A DNA stretch of 64,000 bases from Ursus arctos (Eukaryota > Chordata > Mammalia > Carnivora > Ursidae): NCBI RefSeq assembly GCF_023065955.2, contig NW_026622763.1, forward strand, positions 84,735,299 to 84,799,298. The letters run 5' to 3'. Position numbers and translations under genes: made by a program. Below, in pieces: positions 47,158-59,730 of this stretch. Under the pieces are notes generated by a model. That model searched no databases. It was not told where the DNA came from and worked only from the letters and a program-made list of their open reading frames with translations. Numbering within the stretch: the stretch's first letter is position 1; every line of letters begins with the position of its first letter.

Positions 47158-47870
47158 AAGACAATGTAGTCTTACAAAACTAAATGTAATTTTACCGTGC
47201 TGTCCAGAATACCCTTGGTATTTATCCAAAGGAATTGAAAGCTTGTTGTCCATACAAAAATCTGCACATTCATGTTTATATCAGTTTCATTCATAATTGT
47301 CAAAACTTGGAAGCAACTGAGATGCCTTTCGGTAGGTGAATGGATAAACTGTGGTACATCCAGAGAATGAAATGTTATTCAGCACTAAAAAGAAATGAGT
47401 ACCGAGCCATGAAAAGACATGAAGGAAACTTAACTGCATATTACTCAGTGAAAGAAGCCAATCTGAAAAGGCTACTTGCTGTATATATCCTAATTGTATG
47501 ACATTCTTGAAAAGGCAAAACTACGGACATAGTGAAAAAAGTTTGGGTGGGAGAATGAATAGACAGAGCACGGAGGATTTTTGGAGCAGTGAAAATACTA
47601 TAAATCATATTACAATGATGGATATATGTCATCACACATTTCTCCAACTACACAGAACACACAACACCAAGAGTGAACCATAATATAAGCTATGGATTTG
47701 GGGTGGTTATGATGTGTCAATATAGATTTGTCCTTGGTGACACATGTACCATTCTGGTGAGAGATGTTGATAATGGGGAAAGCATGCATATGTGGTGGCA
47801 GAGGGGGTACTTCTCAATTTTGTTGTGAACTTAAAACTACCTTAAATTTTTTTTTTAAATAAACTCATAA

Positions 47871-49923
47871 AAAAAAACCCTGTGGGTTAAATTCTCTTAT
47901 ATTCCCATTTTGCAGATGATATTCTTAAAAATATTTGCAATTGAAAACATACAGATGAGAGAGTGATAGGTTAGTTCACATACACACAGATATTACATAG
48001 CTTGATATTACAGTTATTGAAGATAGACAAACACATAAATTGTGTCAAATGATAGACATTTTTAGGGCAACAGTCATGATAACAAAGAGCCTCTAGCTAT
48101 AGAACATGTTTCCATAGAGGACAATATTTCTATGAGATGTGGAATGATGCAGTAGACAACAGAGATGAGGGTTTGCAAAGCTAATAGCTAAGAAATAAGA
48201 AATTATTTATATGAAATAATTTCTTCACCTCCCTCCATTATCAACCTCCATCCACTGGAGTCCTACGGAGTCCCAAACCTGAGACCAAGAGGTACATAAA
48301 CTGATAAGGTTTAGGAGACATTTGGGTTTCAAAATTAACTTCTGCAATGATTCTCAGAAAGATTTATCACTAAGATTTGACAGAATAAGATATATGTTTG
48401 CTTAGAATATGATAAAACCTGAGTTTGCTTTAAAGTACAAGATCAAACAATTTGAAAATAACACCTTAAGTCAAACAGGCATGTGCCCGCATGAAAATAG
48501 AAGGAAAGCCTTGTGAAGAAAATTTGGAATAAGAATAAATGGATTAAAAGTATTAATATTTATTTTAAAAACCACCCATTCAGTTTGTGACTATAAAAAA
48601 TTGCTTTCAAAATATATGTTGAAAGGTGCACTTGTGGTCAAAATGCAGTAGAGATGTCCTCCTGGATATCCATGTTAAAGGATCACTTGACAAATGGCAT
48701 TTTGCAAAAATACATGACTGTTTTTACTGACAGTTTCATCTTGTATGAGCTTAATAAAGCAATGAGTGCATTTACTATTCTAAACGTAACTGATCAATAA
48801 CACAATTGGTGAGCTAGCATCATTGTTGGGAAAAAGTGACCATTGTCATGGTGAGGATTATTAGAGATGCAAAAAGGAATCCAAAAGCATTCTTAGTTTA
48901 CAAAACTCACTGTAGGGACCTGATTTAATAAGAGCTTCTGAGCTGTGCTAACTCAGCAAGTTGTAGGTCTCACTAACCTAATGTCATTTTTATTATATTC
49001 TGGGTGTTTATATAAGAAAAAAAGAAAAGAAAAGAATACTGAATAATTGTCTTCTTTTTGAGCCCACACTATACTTAAACTGTCTCAGATCAGGTGATTA
49101 GACAAATCTAATTTTTAAAACCTCAACTTTAAAATCCAGTGAAAATAAGAGGACAAATTTGTGGTGTCTTTCATAGCAAGCCACTAATGAATCACCAAAC
49201 ATCTCTTAAGTGCCTACTTTATGCTGAGAAAGTAATGCAGCTGAAAATATTTATTAGATTATTCTCCATCCTTCTTTTTCCAAATGAGTATAGTTTTTAA
49301 ACTTTTTTTTCATTTATATAACTTAAACATATGCAATGGAGTATTATACTCTACATGTTTATTTACTTCCAATTCTGAGTTTTACATTTAACGATAGTTA
49401 ATTATTTTGCCTGTTAATGCCTTTTAGATGCTGCAATTGGTTCCTAATGCCTTAGCTTTCCTCTTCGGTCACACAGCTGGAGTGGAACATGAAGACTCTG
49501 TGGAGCACGTCTCTCCGGGTGAACGTTTAAAAAAAAAAAACAAAACCACAACTAGTAGGCAAAAAGCCATTTCCTCTAGTCAGGCTGTGGTTATCTTGAT
49601 CTAGCATGACAAATTGGTGTTCCCAGAGTGGCTGCAAAGTAATCAGACTGTGACAAATGGTTTACTTATAGCAATTTGTTTCCATTTTACTGAAAATTTC
49701 CACAGTCTTAAAAAAATAAAAAGATTTTTAATGGCATTTGAACGTTGTTGAAAGTGAGCTGCTTGAAATGGTCCAAGCTGGAATCTAGAATCATTGTGAT
49801 CTCCCATGAGATGTGATAGGAGTAAGTCATGCCTCTGTCTCCTGGTGACAGCTGAGTGACCTTCCACCCCACGTAGAGTCTTTTAAGACTCCATTGTCAT
49901 CTCTAACTAGAGAATCCTTGGTA
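47871..49923. other. gene-free unique DNA
   Basis: No gene or named repeat. A perfect hairpin with 12-bp arms (aagaaattattt, loop atatg) lies at 48197-48225. An A(12) run lies near 49530. Confidence 0.45.
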
Positions 49924-50391
49924 CAGGTGCTTGCTGGTCCACCTTGTGACTTTTCAACTTTACGATGGTGCAAAAGCAAGATGCATTCGGTAGAAATTGT
50001 ACTTGGAATTTTGCATTTGGGTCTTTTCCCAGCCCAGCGATATGCCACACAGTGCTCTCTTGCAAGCTGGGCAGTGGCAGCAGGCCACAGCTCCCAGTCA
50101 GCCACGTGATCATGAGGGTAAATAACTGATACAACCATCCTGTTTTACTTTCAGCACAGTATTCAATAAATTGCTTGAGATAGTCAACACTTTATTACAA
50201 AATAGGCTTTGTGTTAGATGATTTTTCCCAACTGTGGACTAATGTAGGTGTTCTAAGCATGTTTTAAAGTGGTGTAGGTTAAGCTATGATGTTCGGTATG
50301 TTAAGAATATTGAATGCATTTTGCTTGATGATATTTTCAACTTACATCAAGTTTATCAGGATTTAACCCATCACACATAGAGGAAGGTCTG
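49924..50391 (+). mobile_element. Tigger-type MITE
   Basis: Contains 'caactttacgatggtgcaa', 'agcaagatgcattcggtag', 'ggcagtggcagcaggcca', 'cagccacgtgatcatgagg', 'aggctttgtgttagatga' and a 3' end 'aggaaggtctg' followed by TA. TA also precedes the left end. The terminal repeats are eroded. I recall this sequence as a mammalian TcMar-Tigger family. Overlapping short frames here on both strands are a by-product of the element's composition and are not genes. Confidence 0.78.
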
Positions 50392-50799
50392 TATCAAGTA
50401 TGGCACAAATTATCTTCTTTAAGGGTCTGCCCAAGCCTGGCAAGGCCCACTCTTGCTACAATAAAAGAATATCAATTTGGGCTTAGATTCTCTATAGCCT
50501 GGTCCCTATCTTTCTGGAATGGTATTCCATATCCTTGCCTACTTATGTTGACCTTTCAGCAAGTTCTCCTTTTGTCCTTGGTTGGACCCTCTATGGTGAC
50601 TCAGAAACTAATCTGTACTATACCCTGAGCTGCTTCCTGGCTAATGCTGTCTTTTGTCTCTTTCTCACTTTTGTGAATCTATGGATGGTCTTCAGGTGAT
50701 GCTCTGCAGGTTTTTGGAGAAGAGACCTCTTTCTTTTACCTACTTTCCTAAGGGAAGGTGGGGATTGGGGCACAGAAATGCAAGGTTTAGTGGTAAGAG

Positions 50800-51175
50800 T
50801 TAGCAGTGTGCCAGACATTGAGTAAGGTGATTTGCCAATGTTATCTCATTTCACCCTGTAAGGGCAGCATTATTCTCCCCATTTTTTTTAAAGATCTTAT
50901 TTATTTGAAGAGAGAGACACAGCGAGAGATGGAACACAAGCAGGGGGAGTGGGAGAGGGAGAAGCAGACCACCCAAGGAGCAGGGAGCCTGATGCAGGGC
51001 TTGATCCCAGGCTCCTCGGATCATGACCTGAGCCGAAGGCAGATGCTTAAGGACTGAGCCACTCAGGCGTCCCACTGAGCCACCCAGGCACCCCTATTCT
51101 CCCCATTTTATAGGTAAATGTGACTTAGAAAGATTAAATGAATTGTTAGAAATTAACTATCTGTGCCGTCTTTTT
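50800..51175 (-). mobile_element. MIR SINE, split by a CAN-SINE
   Basis: Antisense MIR: 'cagtgtgccagacattgag', 'gttatctcatttcaccctg' and 'tattctccccattttatagg', interrupted at 50886-51094 and then resumed ('aatgtgacttagaaagatt'). Confidence 0.78.
50886..51094 (-). mobile_element. CAN-SINE with duplicated head
   Basis: Tail 'aaagatcttatttatttg', body 'ggagtgggagagggagaagc', 'gatcatgacctgagccg'. The 21-bp head occurs twice in tandem (51053-51073 and 51074-51094, differing at three positions). It has a perfect 15-bp target duplication tattctccccatttt at 50871 and 51095. Confidence 0.96.
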
Positions 51176-53657
51176 CCTGTCCACATCCTCAATACCATGC
51201 CTTATTTTTATTTCTCAATTCATAGATAGCATGAGACATTCTTCCTTTCCCATTGGTCTGTGTTGTGAGTTAATTTTTAAAAAAGGTGAGAAAACTATGT
51301 GTTAGCAGAGAAATATTTAATAACCTAGAGACTTAATTAAATAGAAAGAAAATGATTTCTTAAAGACATTGCAATGTTAAGCTTCAATTCATATATCTTA
51401 TTTAAAACCACTCGCTTCACTCTGTATGTACTTGCTATTTTTACACTATATTACTCTAATATTTTTGCCCCCACTCTTATCTAAATAAATAATGAAAAAT
51501 AAGTCTCTAAACAAGAAATTATGTTATTTATTCTTTATAATGCATCTTCATAGGTCTAGTATTAATACTGAAATAGTAATTTCCATATGCTGGTAGTATT
51601 TCCTAATAATTATTGGAAATTCTTTGCAATGCCATAGGACTTCATTTAACTATAAATTAAATAGTCATAACTCATGATCTCTTTCTGATGTTCTGCTTTA
51701 TTCTGGAGTCTCTTCCTCTTCCCAACCTGTTTTGTTTCTCCCTTAGTGATCCGATTATTTCTTGGGCATAATACATGAGACTCCTCTTCTAAGAAAGGCT
51801 TCGAGATATATACAACTCTTTGTTTTGTCAACATAAGGGGAAAAAAAAGGTTATTTGGTTTTGTTTAAATAACAAATATTGTTTATATTTCTCTCCCTTT
51901 TAAATGAAGTAAAAATCAGTTATACATGTTGCACACAAGACATGATTTAAACAACCCATGGTGTATTTAATGATAGCCCCCTTGCTCAACTATCATTGCT
52001 AATCTGATTGTATTTTCATTTTTCCTCATATTATTTAAAAATTATCTTTCTAGTCTAAAATAATAAATATAGTTTCATTGTTCTAAGAAAACAGAGCAAA
52101 TAATTAAAGATGCAAATTGATGCAATGTGTAAAGAAAAATAATGATTCTTAATCTGCCAGGACTTCAATAATAATGCAAAAATGGTCTCCAAGGATTTTT
52201 TCTTTCTTGGTTTTTAATGTAGTATCAGATATCGGCTTTATGTTTATCAGTAGAATGTGTATCTGAAAACTACTTTTATTTTCATTCACACATTCTAATA
52301 ATATGCCTTTGTACCATATTACACGTCTCGATTTTGGAGGAATTGTCTGATTATTCAAAAATTGGAAAAGATCCATTCTTGTTTGAAGTTATGGTGTACT
52401 GTATTGATTTAACTTGATTCTGGATTTGACGACAAAGTCATTTTGGGGAAAAATCACTATTTATACTGTGCTGTCTTTAGCTTTGGGAAAGTTTGATTAG
52501 ATAGCCATGCCAATAAAAGGGATTAGGAGGGTAAGAATTTTGTCTTTGCCTCCAAATGTTAACATGATATTGGGTCACATTATAAATATTAGTAAAATGA
52601 TGAAACATGTATTATTCCTTGTATTTTTCCCAGGGAAATTACGTACTGGACATGATTCATGCAGGGTGCTGGGCACTTTCCGCAGGGTGAAGATAATTCC
52701 CTAGGCTTCTCTCCTTCCAGTAAGGATTGAGTGAATATTTACAAGCTCCTCAACCCATTGCAATAATGCCAAAAGTTTCCCAGTTACCTTAAATCACTAT
52801 GATTTAATAAGCAGTGTGTGTTAATGTGAAGATCACATTACAATCACTCCTCCATGTTGCTAGTAGAATACTAGACTCAAAGGCTGTCTGCCACCCTTCA
52901 CCAACAGGCTTCAAGTGAATCCAAAAAAGTAGACTGATTAGAAATAATGAGTTCCACACTCAGAGCATGAGCTTCTTAGGATCTAAGATATATTCTTCCT
53001 AGAGATCTTGGAGATAGTTCTGTTGAAGGGCCATTTCATAAACCTGACAATATCTCTTTACGAATACTTCTGAATTAAATTGTTGCTGTAGTTCTTGCTT
53101 CCTTCCAGGGAGAATTTTCTTGAAACATAAATCCAGTGTCAATCTTTTTGAATACTCACCAAAGACTGCTGCCTACTATTCTTATCAGAGCAGTGACTTT
53201 GAAGATAATTACTTCAATTATGCCTCTCTTCCCTCTCATGGTTTTCTACCAACTTAAATTCAAGCACAGTTCACTTCTCGTTTTTAACAGTGGCTGCTGG
53301 AACTCACATGCTCTTACCATACTGCTCTGTAGCCTTGATCTCTTCACAGAAAAATCCTGCTACCTAGTTATTGATTTGGAACCTGGATCTCCCCTGAAAA
53401 TACCTCTTCCCTTGTTCCCAACTGAGTGAAAGCTTTTTATACTTTCAAGCTCAAGGAACATGATGGCCTAGATTTAGTACTAGTAATTTCCTAACTCCCA
53501 AATATTTTTTTTTATCATAAAGCAAAAATCACTCTTTCTTTAAGGGTCATAATAACTATATATATGCCATCACGTATCTCTCATTATTGATGTCATCCTT
53601 TGCCATCTTGACTACCTTATTCATTCACTGTGGGCTTTGGAACCTAGCTCTCAGACT

Positions 53658-53708
53658 TCTTCCCTTCCCTTCCCTTCCCTTCCCTTCCCTTCCCTTCCCT
53701 TCCCTTCC
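53658..53708. repeat. (TTCCC)n microsatellite
   Basis: About ten pure ttccc units. Confidence 0.97.
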
Positions 53709-53833
53709 ACAGTAAAATCAACCATCATCAATTGTTCTATTTCTACACATAGGTTATCTTTCCAACAAAAAGCTTCAAAGTATCTTGACTTTGATATCAG
53801 CACCCCTACCCCAATTCCATTCCCAATTCCACC

Positions 53834-53886
53834 ACCTCATCACTCAAACTCTTGCATGGTGGACCTCATCACTCAAACTCTTGCAT
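53834..53886. repeat. 24-bp direct duplication, 29-bp period
   Basis: Two identical 24-bp units (start acctcatcactcaaactc) at 53834 and 53863, separated by ggtgg. Confidence 0.95.
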
Positions 53887-55271
53887 AAAATCTTAAAATC
53901 CAAAATGTTATCATCTTATCCAATCTCCTGCCCTTTTCGGTTTCTCACGCCTGTTCTTATTCATGAAGAAATATGGATTCTCCTTCCCTCTGCTTACTCA
54001 TGGCCTGTCACCACCTCACAGAATCTCTCTGCTTGACACCTTGGTAGTTTGTTTCACCAACTTCTATGCTAGCGTCCTAACACTCCCATTCCTTCACTTC
54101 ACAATCATGAGAATTTTCAGATCATCTATCTTGCATGTGTGCAACCATCCATCTTGTTATTTGCTGTTCCCAGACTTCTGAATGCTGTTAGAGAAAATAA
54201 ACCATTGTGTGATTTAGTGCCAACTCTTTGGTCTCCAGATGGGTTTTCAGCAGAGCTCAGCAATTCTTTTTCAAGTCCTTGGTTCTGTTCTCTCTCCAAT
54301 TTCTCATATATGCCATTTCTAAACAAAACTAATAACTTTATACTTCTTATTCCACAACTGTTTTCCTCATTTTCTTTTTAATTTTTTTTAATTTTCCTCA
54401 TTTTCAAGCAGATAATCTGCCTCTTATTTCACAGGGAAATTTTCAGGCCATTTTGTATGATATTCCCTAACTTCACATAACCTGTTCACAAACATGAGAT
54501 ACTGTCATGTTTTTGAGATAATAGATTCATTCTTTTACTGTTTATTCCCTGATCCTGCTCCATCAAAGACAACAAAGTCTTTTATAGTCTTTTGTTTCAT
54601 GAGTGACTTTAGTTAGGGGACTAAAAGGAGAAGTTGCCTTTATTTTTGTTTGTTTGATTTTAAAGTTGAGTGAATGAAGAGATTGTGATAAACGACATTG
54701 GAAGTCACAATGGGATGGACAGAGTTCCCTAGGAAAGGAAGGGGAATAATACTATATCCAGCAACATGTCCTCCAAAAATGAAGAGCAAGTAAACATGTT
54801 TTCAGAGAAAATTAAAGAAAGAATTCATCATCAAAAGACCTGTCCTTCCATAAACAGTAAAGGCCATAGGAAAATGATCCTAGATGGAAGCACAGAGCTT
54901 CAAGAAGGAATAAGAACATCAGAAATAGTAAATATGGTCATTGAATATGAACAATTAATGACTGCTCAAAACAATAACATTAATGAAAATATCTTACAGG
55001 ATTTGTAACTTGTGTAATAATAAAAATATGACAACAGCCCAAAGGTCAAGAGGGATTAAAGGAATGAAACAGTTATAAATTTCTACATAAGTAAGTGATA
55101 AAAGTATTAATTTCAGAGATATTATAAATTAGGGATATAAATAATGTAATCTAGGGAAATTATTAATAGGAAAATACAGTAATTGTAACTAAAAAGCTCA
55201 TAAGAGGAGAATAATAATAATCATAAAACACTCGATCAATTCAAAAGAGAGCAAAAAAGAAGAATGTGGGA

Positions 55272-55478
55272 GGGGCACCTGGGTGACTCAGTCGTTAAGC
55301 ATCTGCCTTCGGCTCAGGGCGTGATCCCGGAGTCCTGGGATCGAGCCCTACATCAGGCTTCTCCACTGGAAGCCTGCTTCTTCCTCTCCCACTCCCCCTG
55401 CCTGTGTTCCCTCTCTCACTGGTTGTCTCTCTCTTTGTTAAATAAATAAATAAAAATTAAAAAAAAAAAAAGAAGAAG
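55272..55478 (+). mobile_element. CAN-SINE with (GAA)n next to the tail
   Basis: Complete copy: 'ggggcacctgggtgactcag', 'ggctcagggcgtgatcccgg', 'cccactccccctgcctgtg', and tail (aaat)n then A(13). Target repeats agaagaatgtggga (55258) and agaagaatatggga (55480) have extra gaa units between the tail and the right repeat. Confidence 0.96.
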
Positions 55479-56324
55479 AAGAAGAATATGGGACAAATAG
55501 AAAACAAATAAGATTTTATAGTTAGACTTAAATAAGTCCATAATTACATTAAATGGACTAAGGACCCCAATTAAAAGATTGATAATAAAAAACAATACCT
55601 TACTATAAGTTTTTTACAAGATAGAATCTGAAACAAGTAATCCTAAAGGCTGAAAATAAAAGAATAAAAAAATATATATGCCAGGAAAAACTATTCTACT
55701 TACAGATAAATATCATTGAAGGCAAGAATCATATTAAAGATACAGGAGAACTTCTCATGATTCTAAAAGGTAATTTGATAGAAATGTAATAACTCTGAAT
55801 ATTTGTACAACTAACAACATAGACTTAAAATATATAAAGCAAAAATAAACAGAAGAGGCAATATCCACTATTAGAATAGATTTTTAAATATGTCTCAGTA
55901 ACATAGGAAACATGATTAGACAAAAATCAGTAAGCATACAGAATATCTGAAAAGTATGATTAAGTAACTTAATCTAATTGATAAATATAGAAAATTACCC
56001 CCCAATCAGTGCATAATATAAGATACATCTATAGGATATTTGCCAAAATTTATTATGTGTTGGGTCTTCTAGAAAGTTTAGACAAGGATTAAAGAATTGA
56101 AAACATAAAATTGGGCTCTTTTTTCACAGAAGAAATAAACTAGCGGTGAATAACAAAAAGATAATTCCCTTAAGTTTGGAATGTACCAATGTGCCTCCAA
56201 ATAACCCATTAAACCAAATGAGAATTCACCATGGAAAACAGAAAATGTGTTAAATTGTGGATGTGAATAAAGCCAAAATTTAAAGAAATGCATAGCCTTA
56301 AATGCATGTATAAGAAAAAAAGCT

Positions 56325-56521
56325 GGGGCACCTGGATGGCTCAGTCATTAAGCGTCTGCCTTCTGCTCAGGGCATGATCCCAGAGTCCTGGGATCGAGCC
56401 CCACATCGGGCTTCCTGCTCCACTGGGAGCCTGCCTCTTCCTCTCCCACTCCCCCTACTTGTGTTCCCTCTCTCACTGGCTGTCTCTCTCTCTGTCAAAT
56501 AAAGAAATAAAAATCTTACAA
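56325..56521 (+). mobile_element. CAN-SINE
   Basis: Complete copy: 'ggggcacctggatggctcag', 'ctgggatcgagccccacatc', 'cccactccccctacttgtg', tail 'aataaagaaataaaaatctt'. The flanking A-rich repeats are imprecise. Confidence 0.95.
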
Positions 56522-56690
56522 AAAAAAAGGCTAAAATCATGATTAAAAATATTTATCTCAAAAAGTGGAAGAATAACAAGTTAAATTCTCCAAAAATAGG
56601 AGGAAGAAAATAAAGCAGGAAAGAATAGAAATTAACAAAGTAGGAAAACAAACTGGAATTCTCATAAATTTCTTATAGGATTCTTAATTG

Positions 56691-58576
56691 GTGTAACCGA
56701 GGGCCAGGACCAAGTATAGGCCAAAAATGGTAGCAAAATCCTCATCAACCTCACTACCACCACCAGATACAAAATTCAGTGGACAAAATACAGTAGGAAC
56801 TGAACGGCAGTAAAAATGTCCCTGATATTTCCAGTTTACCTGAAGTAATGCTCAGCAGTCCTACATCTTGACTAGCATCAAAAGATAAATGGATGGTAAT
56901 ATAAAATTGTATTCCTAAAAAGTGCAATAATCGTCAGGTAATTCTTTCAAACATTTATTGTATCTTTAACCTGTGTACAGTGGTTTCTCACACTGCCCTT
57001 TACTCTGGCCCAATGCCTATATCGAGGCCATACTCAGAGCTTTGAGGTATTCTGAAAATAGATCCAGCTTCACAAAGCATTAAGAGAAAAATCATATATA
57101 ACTGAAAACTCATGGGAAGACAGAGAGGCAATTTACATAGCCCAACAACTATAAGAAATTTAGATTTCTTATTTTATTTCTTATTTCTTATATCTATATT
57201 TCTATAAGAAATATAACCAGATTTCCTTTAGACATCTCAATTTTCCACCAAATGCTCTTCTTCCCTCTGGACTTCTCGTCTTTTTCTGTCTCTCTTTTTA
57301 AATTTCTTTTTCTTTCTTTTTCACTTTCTTTCTTTTTTCTTTTCTTCCTACCAGCTATAAAAATCTTTTCAGCAATTCAGTTGTGTTGGCCAACTTAACA
57401 CATCAGCATCCTTAATTTGCTAATTAGTAACTATCTGTGACACTTTAAGCACACACAACAGGTCTCAGTTTATCCAAACACACTTGTTTATTTTAATCAC
57501 TACACCTTGCTTTGAATCATGAGGTTTTCAAATAGAAAATTAAGCACGAAAATGTGACATGATTTTCTCCAAGTTCAGGTCAAATAATTAGTGAAGCTGA
57601 CATTGAACCCTTGGCCCAGGTCTTGTTATTGAATCTACCTCTCCTACTGCTCACTAGATTCTTTATATAAGGCATTAGGTTAGATGCTGTGATGAATGCA
57701 AAGATAAACTGTACACATTTCCTGCCTTTGAGTAGTTGAAAATATTACAGAAAGGAAAGACAAATGTAGAAACAGTTGTAATCTAGTGAAGAATATGAAA
57801 CATGATAAAGTACAGTTGGAGTATCATTGAACCACAGAGAAGAAAAAGAATAATTCTGGAAGAAGAGAGAAAGGATGAGCTTAAAAGATTTAGGAAAGAG
57901 GTGACCTTTAATCTTATGAATATATTGGTGTTGAATAGCTACGAGACATGTTTATTGGATTCTAAAAATATTAATCATTGTTTCCTAAATCATATGTTCT
58001 GCATTTATTTTTTTAACTAAAAAATTAAGTCTCCTTAAGTTTCCCAAATAGTTTTATTTATTAATTTATTTATTTGTATCTAAATAATGTTCAGAATGCT
58101 TGAGAGCCACAGGACTATCCAGAACATGTAAATCTCACAACAGTACTTGCGGTAGCTATTATTTATATAATATGCCCTGAAATTCAACATTTAATTTTAT
58201 TTATTTATATGTGGCATTTGGCTGAATATCAACATCTGAACTGTGTGAATCCAGCATCAATCTAATGGAGAGGTATTGATGTTAAAATACCCAGAGAAAT
58301 AAGTTATTAGTCATTTGTATGAAATTTATCCATCTCTGTCTTTAATATTATGCACTGATATATTGAGTCAAATATGCTAGTTGAATTCATTGTTATAGGT
58401 CATATTAGTATAAGAACTTCTCCCATTGTAATTGATTTAAAAAAGCCTCTTTTTTTTTCCCCTGAAAATAATCCATGCTAGTACACTTTCTTCTTGGATG
58501 TTAAACTGAATGCTATACCTTCTCATTCTCCCACTTAAATATCTCCCAACCTTCCCCACTTCTTTTCATCTTTACC
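56691..58576. other. gene-free DNA
   Basis: No gene. A pyrimidine-rich tract lies at 57281-57348. 57500-57660 may be an eroded antisense MIR ('acattgaacccttggcccag'). The rest is unassigned. Confidence 0.4.
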
Positions 58577-59088
58577 AAATCAGTTTCCTATTGTTGCTAT
58601 AACATACTACCATAAAATTAGCACCTTAGAACAACATGTAATTATTCTTTTACGGCTCTGGAGTTCAAAAGTCCAAAATAGGTCTCACTGGACCAAAATC
58701 AAGGTGTCAACGTGGCTACATTCCTCTGGAGTCTCTAGGGTAGAATTCATTCCCTTGCATTTTGTAGCTTCTTAAGACTTCCTATATTCTTCAGTTCACC
58801 TCTGCTTTCTCCCATCTTCAAAGCCAGCAATGCAGCAGTTTTCAATTCTCTGACTCCAACATCTTCTTCTGCCTCCTTTCCACTTTAAAAGATCTCTATG
58901 ATTACATTGGGATCACTTAGGTATCCAAAAATAATCTCCTTATTTTAAAGTCAGCTGAGAGCAACTTTAATTCCATCCACAACTGTAATTTCCTTTGCCA
59001 CATACACAATTTCCTTTGCCACATCCCAGTTCCAGGGATTAGAATGTGGACATCATTGGAAAGCCATTATTTTACCATACTATCTACA
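58577..59088 (-). mobile_element. MLT1-like MaLR LTR
   Basis: Antisense landmarks in order: 'cagtttcctattgttgctat', 'gtctcactggaccaaaatca', 'ttcaaagccagcaatgcag', 'gattacattgggatcactta', 'ggattagaatgtggacatc' and 'aagccattattttacca'. It is a near-complete solo LTR. A 17-bp word (aatttcctttgccacat) is tandemly duplicated at 58987 and 59008. Confidence 0.85.
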
Positions 59089-59104
59089 GTCATGGTTCTG
59101 GCCA

Positions 59105-59730
59105 CTAGCAGTCCTAGCTTGAAAGGTCTCCATGCTTCCATTCATTCCTGTCCACATCCATTCTGCAGCCAGAATAATCTGACACATTATCCTCCTACCC
59201 CCCTAAATTATTATTTAGGATAATATCCAAATTCTTTAACATGAATTCCAAGATTATATGTATCTGGTCTTACTCAAGTTCCCAATTTTCTCTCTAATCA
59301 CTACACTCCACCCTTTGGAATGTCTTCCAGCTCCCTGAATGAGCCACACTCTCTCTTGCCTTCAAATATTATGCCTTTTGCCTAGGACATGCTTCCCTCT
59401 TATATTGGCTAATTCGTCCTCATCTTCTAGATCTCAGTTTAAATGGCATTTCCTCCAAACACTCTCCAAACACACAAATATGCAGGGATGTTTGGGCATT
59501 CCTCACACATGATCCTTTATAACCTTACACTTTTCACATCAAAACACTTAATACACTCTAGGATATTGTAAAAGTAACAATTTTATTTTCATTCATTCCC
59601 CCACTTGATAAACTCTACCAAGGCAGGAACTTTGTCTAACTTATTCAAGGTTGGTTGCATCTCTACTGCCTGACTACTTGCTGGCATGCATTATATATAC
59701 TGATTAACTGTTTCTTGATTGAATGATAAT
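59105..59730 (+). mobile_element. L2 LINE 3' end
   Basis: Long sense L2 remnant: 'cacactccaccctttggaat'-type text, 'ctagatctcagtttaaatgg', 'catttcctccaaacactc', 'accaaggcaggaactttgtc', 'ctggcatgcattatat'. It directly follows the LTR. Confidence 0.8.

Larger units (their letters stand above)
45450..47870 (+). mobile_element. old L1, ORF2 3' half to poly(A)
   Basis: Sense ORF2: 'aatgggaaactataacct', 'gttgcaggttacaaggataa', 'agatctatatgaggaaaac', 'aacagtgctggaacaacta', 'ggcaggaatgcaaaaatgg', 'gtgaatggataaactgtgg', then a 3'-UTR ('gagagatgttgataatggg') and an A-rich end near 47860. All frames are broken. A short SINE (46096-46207) and a local tandem repeat (47088-47157) lie inside. Confidence 0.9.
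51176..54639. other. gene-free mainly unique DNA
   Basis: No exon and no named repeat is supported over about 3.4 kb, apart from the simple repeats listed separately. 53460-54420 is pyrimidine-rich and may be an old LINE, but I cannot name it. Confidence 0.4.
54640..56690 (+). mobile_element. old L1, ORF1-ORF2 junction region
   Basis: Sense old-L1 landmarks: 'ccagcaacatgtcctccaaa', 'caaaggtcaagagggatta', 'gtaattgtaactaaaaagc', 'aatagaaaacaaataagatt', 'cataattacattaaatgg', 'gactaaggaccccaattaaa'. The 80-codon frame at 54766-55008 falls here and is L1-derived, not a host gene. Two CAN-SINEs (55272-55478 and 56325-56521) are nested in it. It could be scored as a HAL1 or L1ME relative. Confidence 0.72.

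Noticed and set aside
49827..50138. 103-codon minus-strand frame with overlapping frames on both strands
   Set aside because: It mostly overlaps a Tigger-type MITE whose base composition creates open frames on both strands.
54766..55008. 80-codon open frame that looks like a small basic protein
   Set aside because: It lies in old L1 sequence between recognisable ORF1/ORF2-junction landmarks, so it is a repeat-derived frame.
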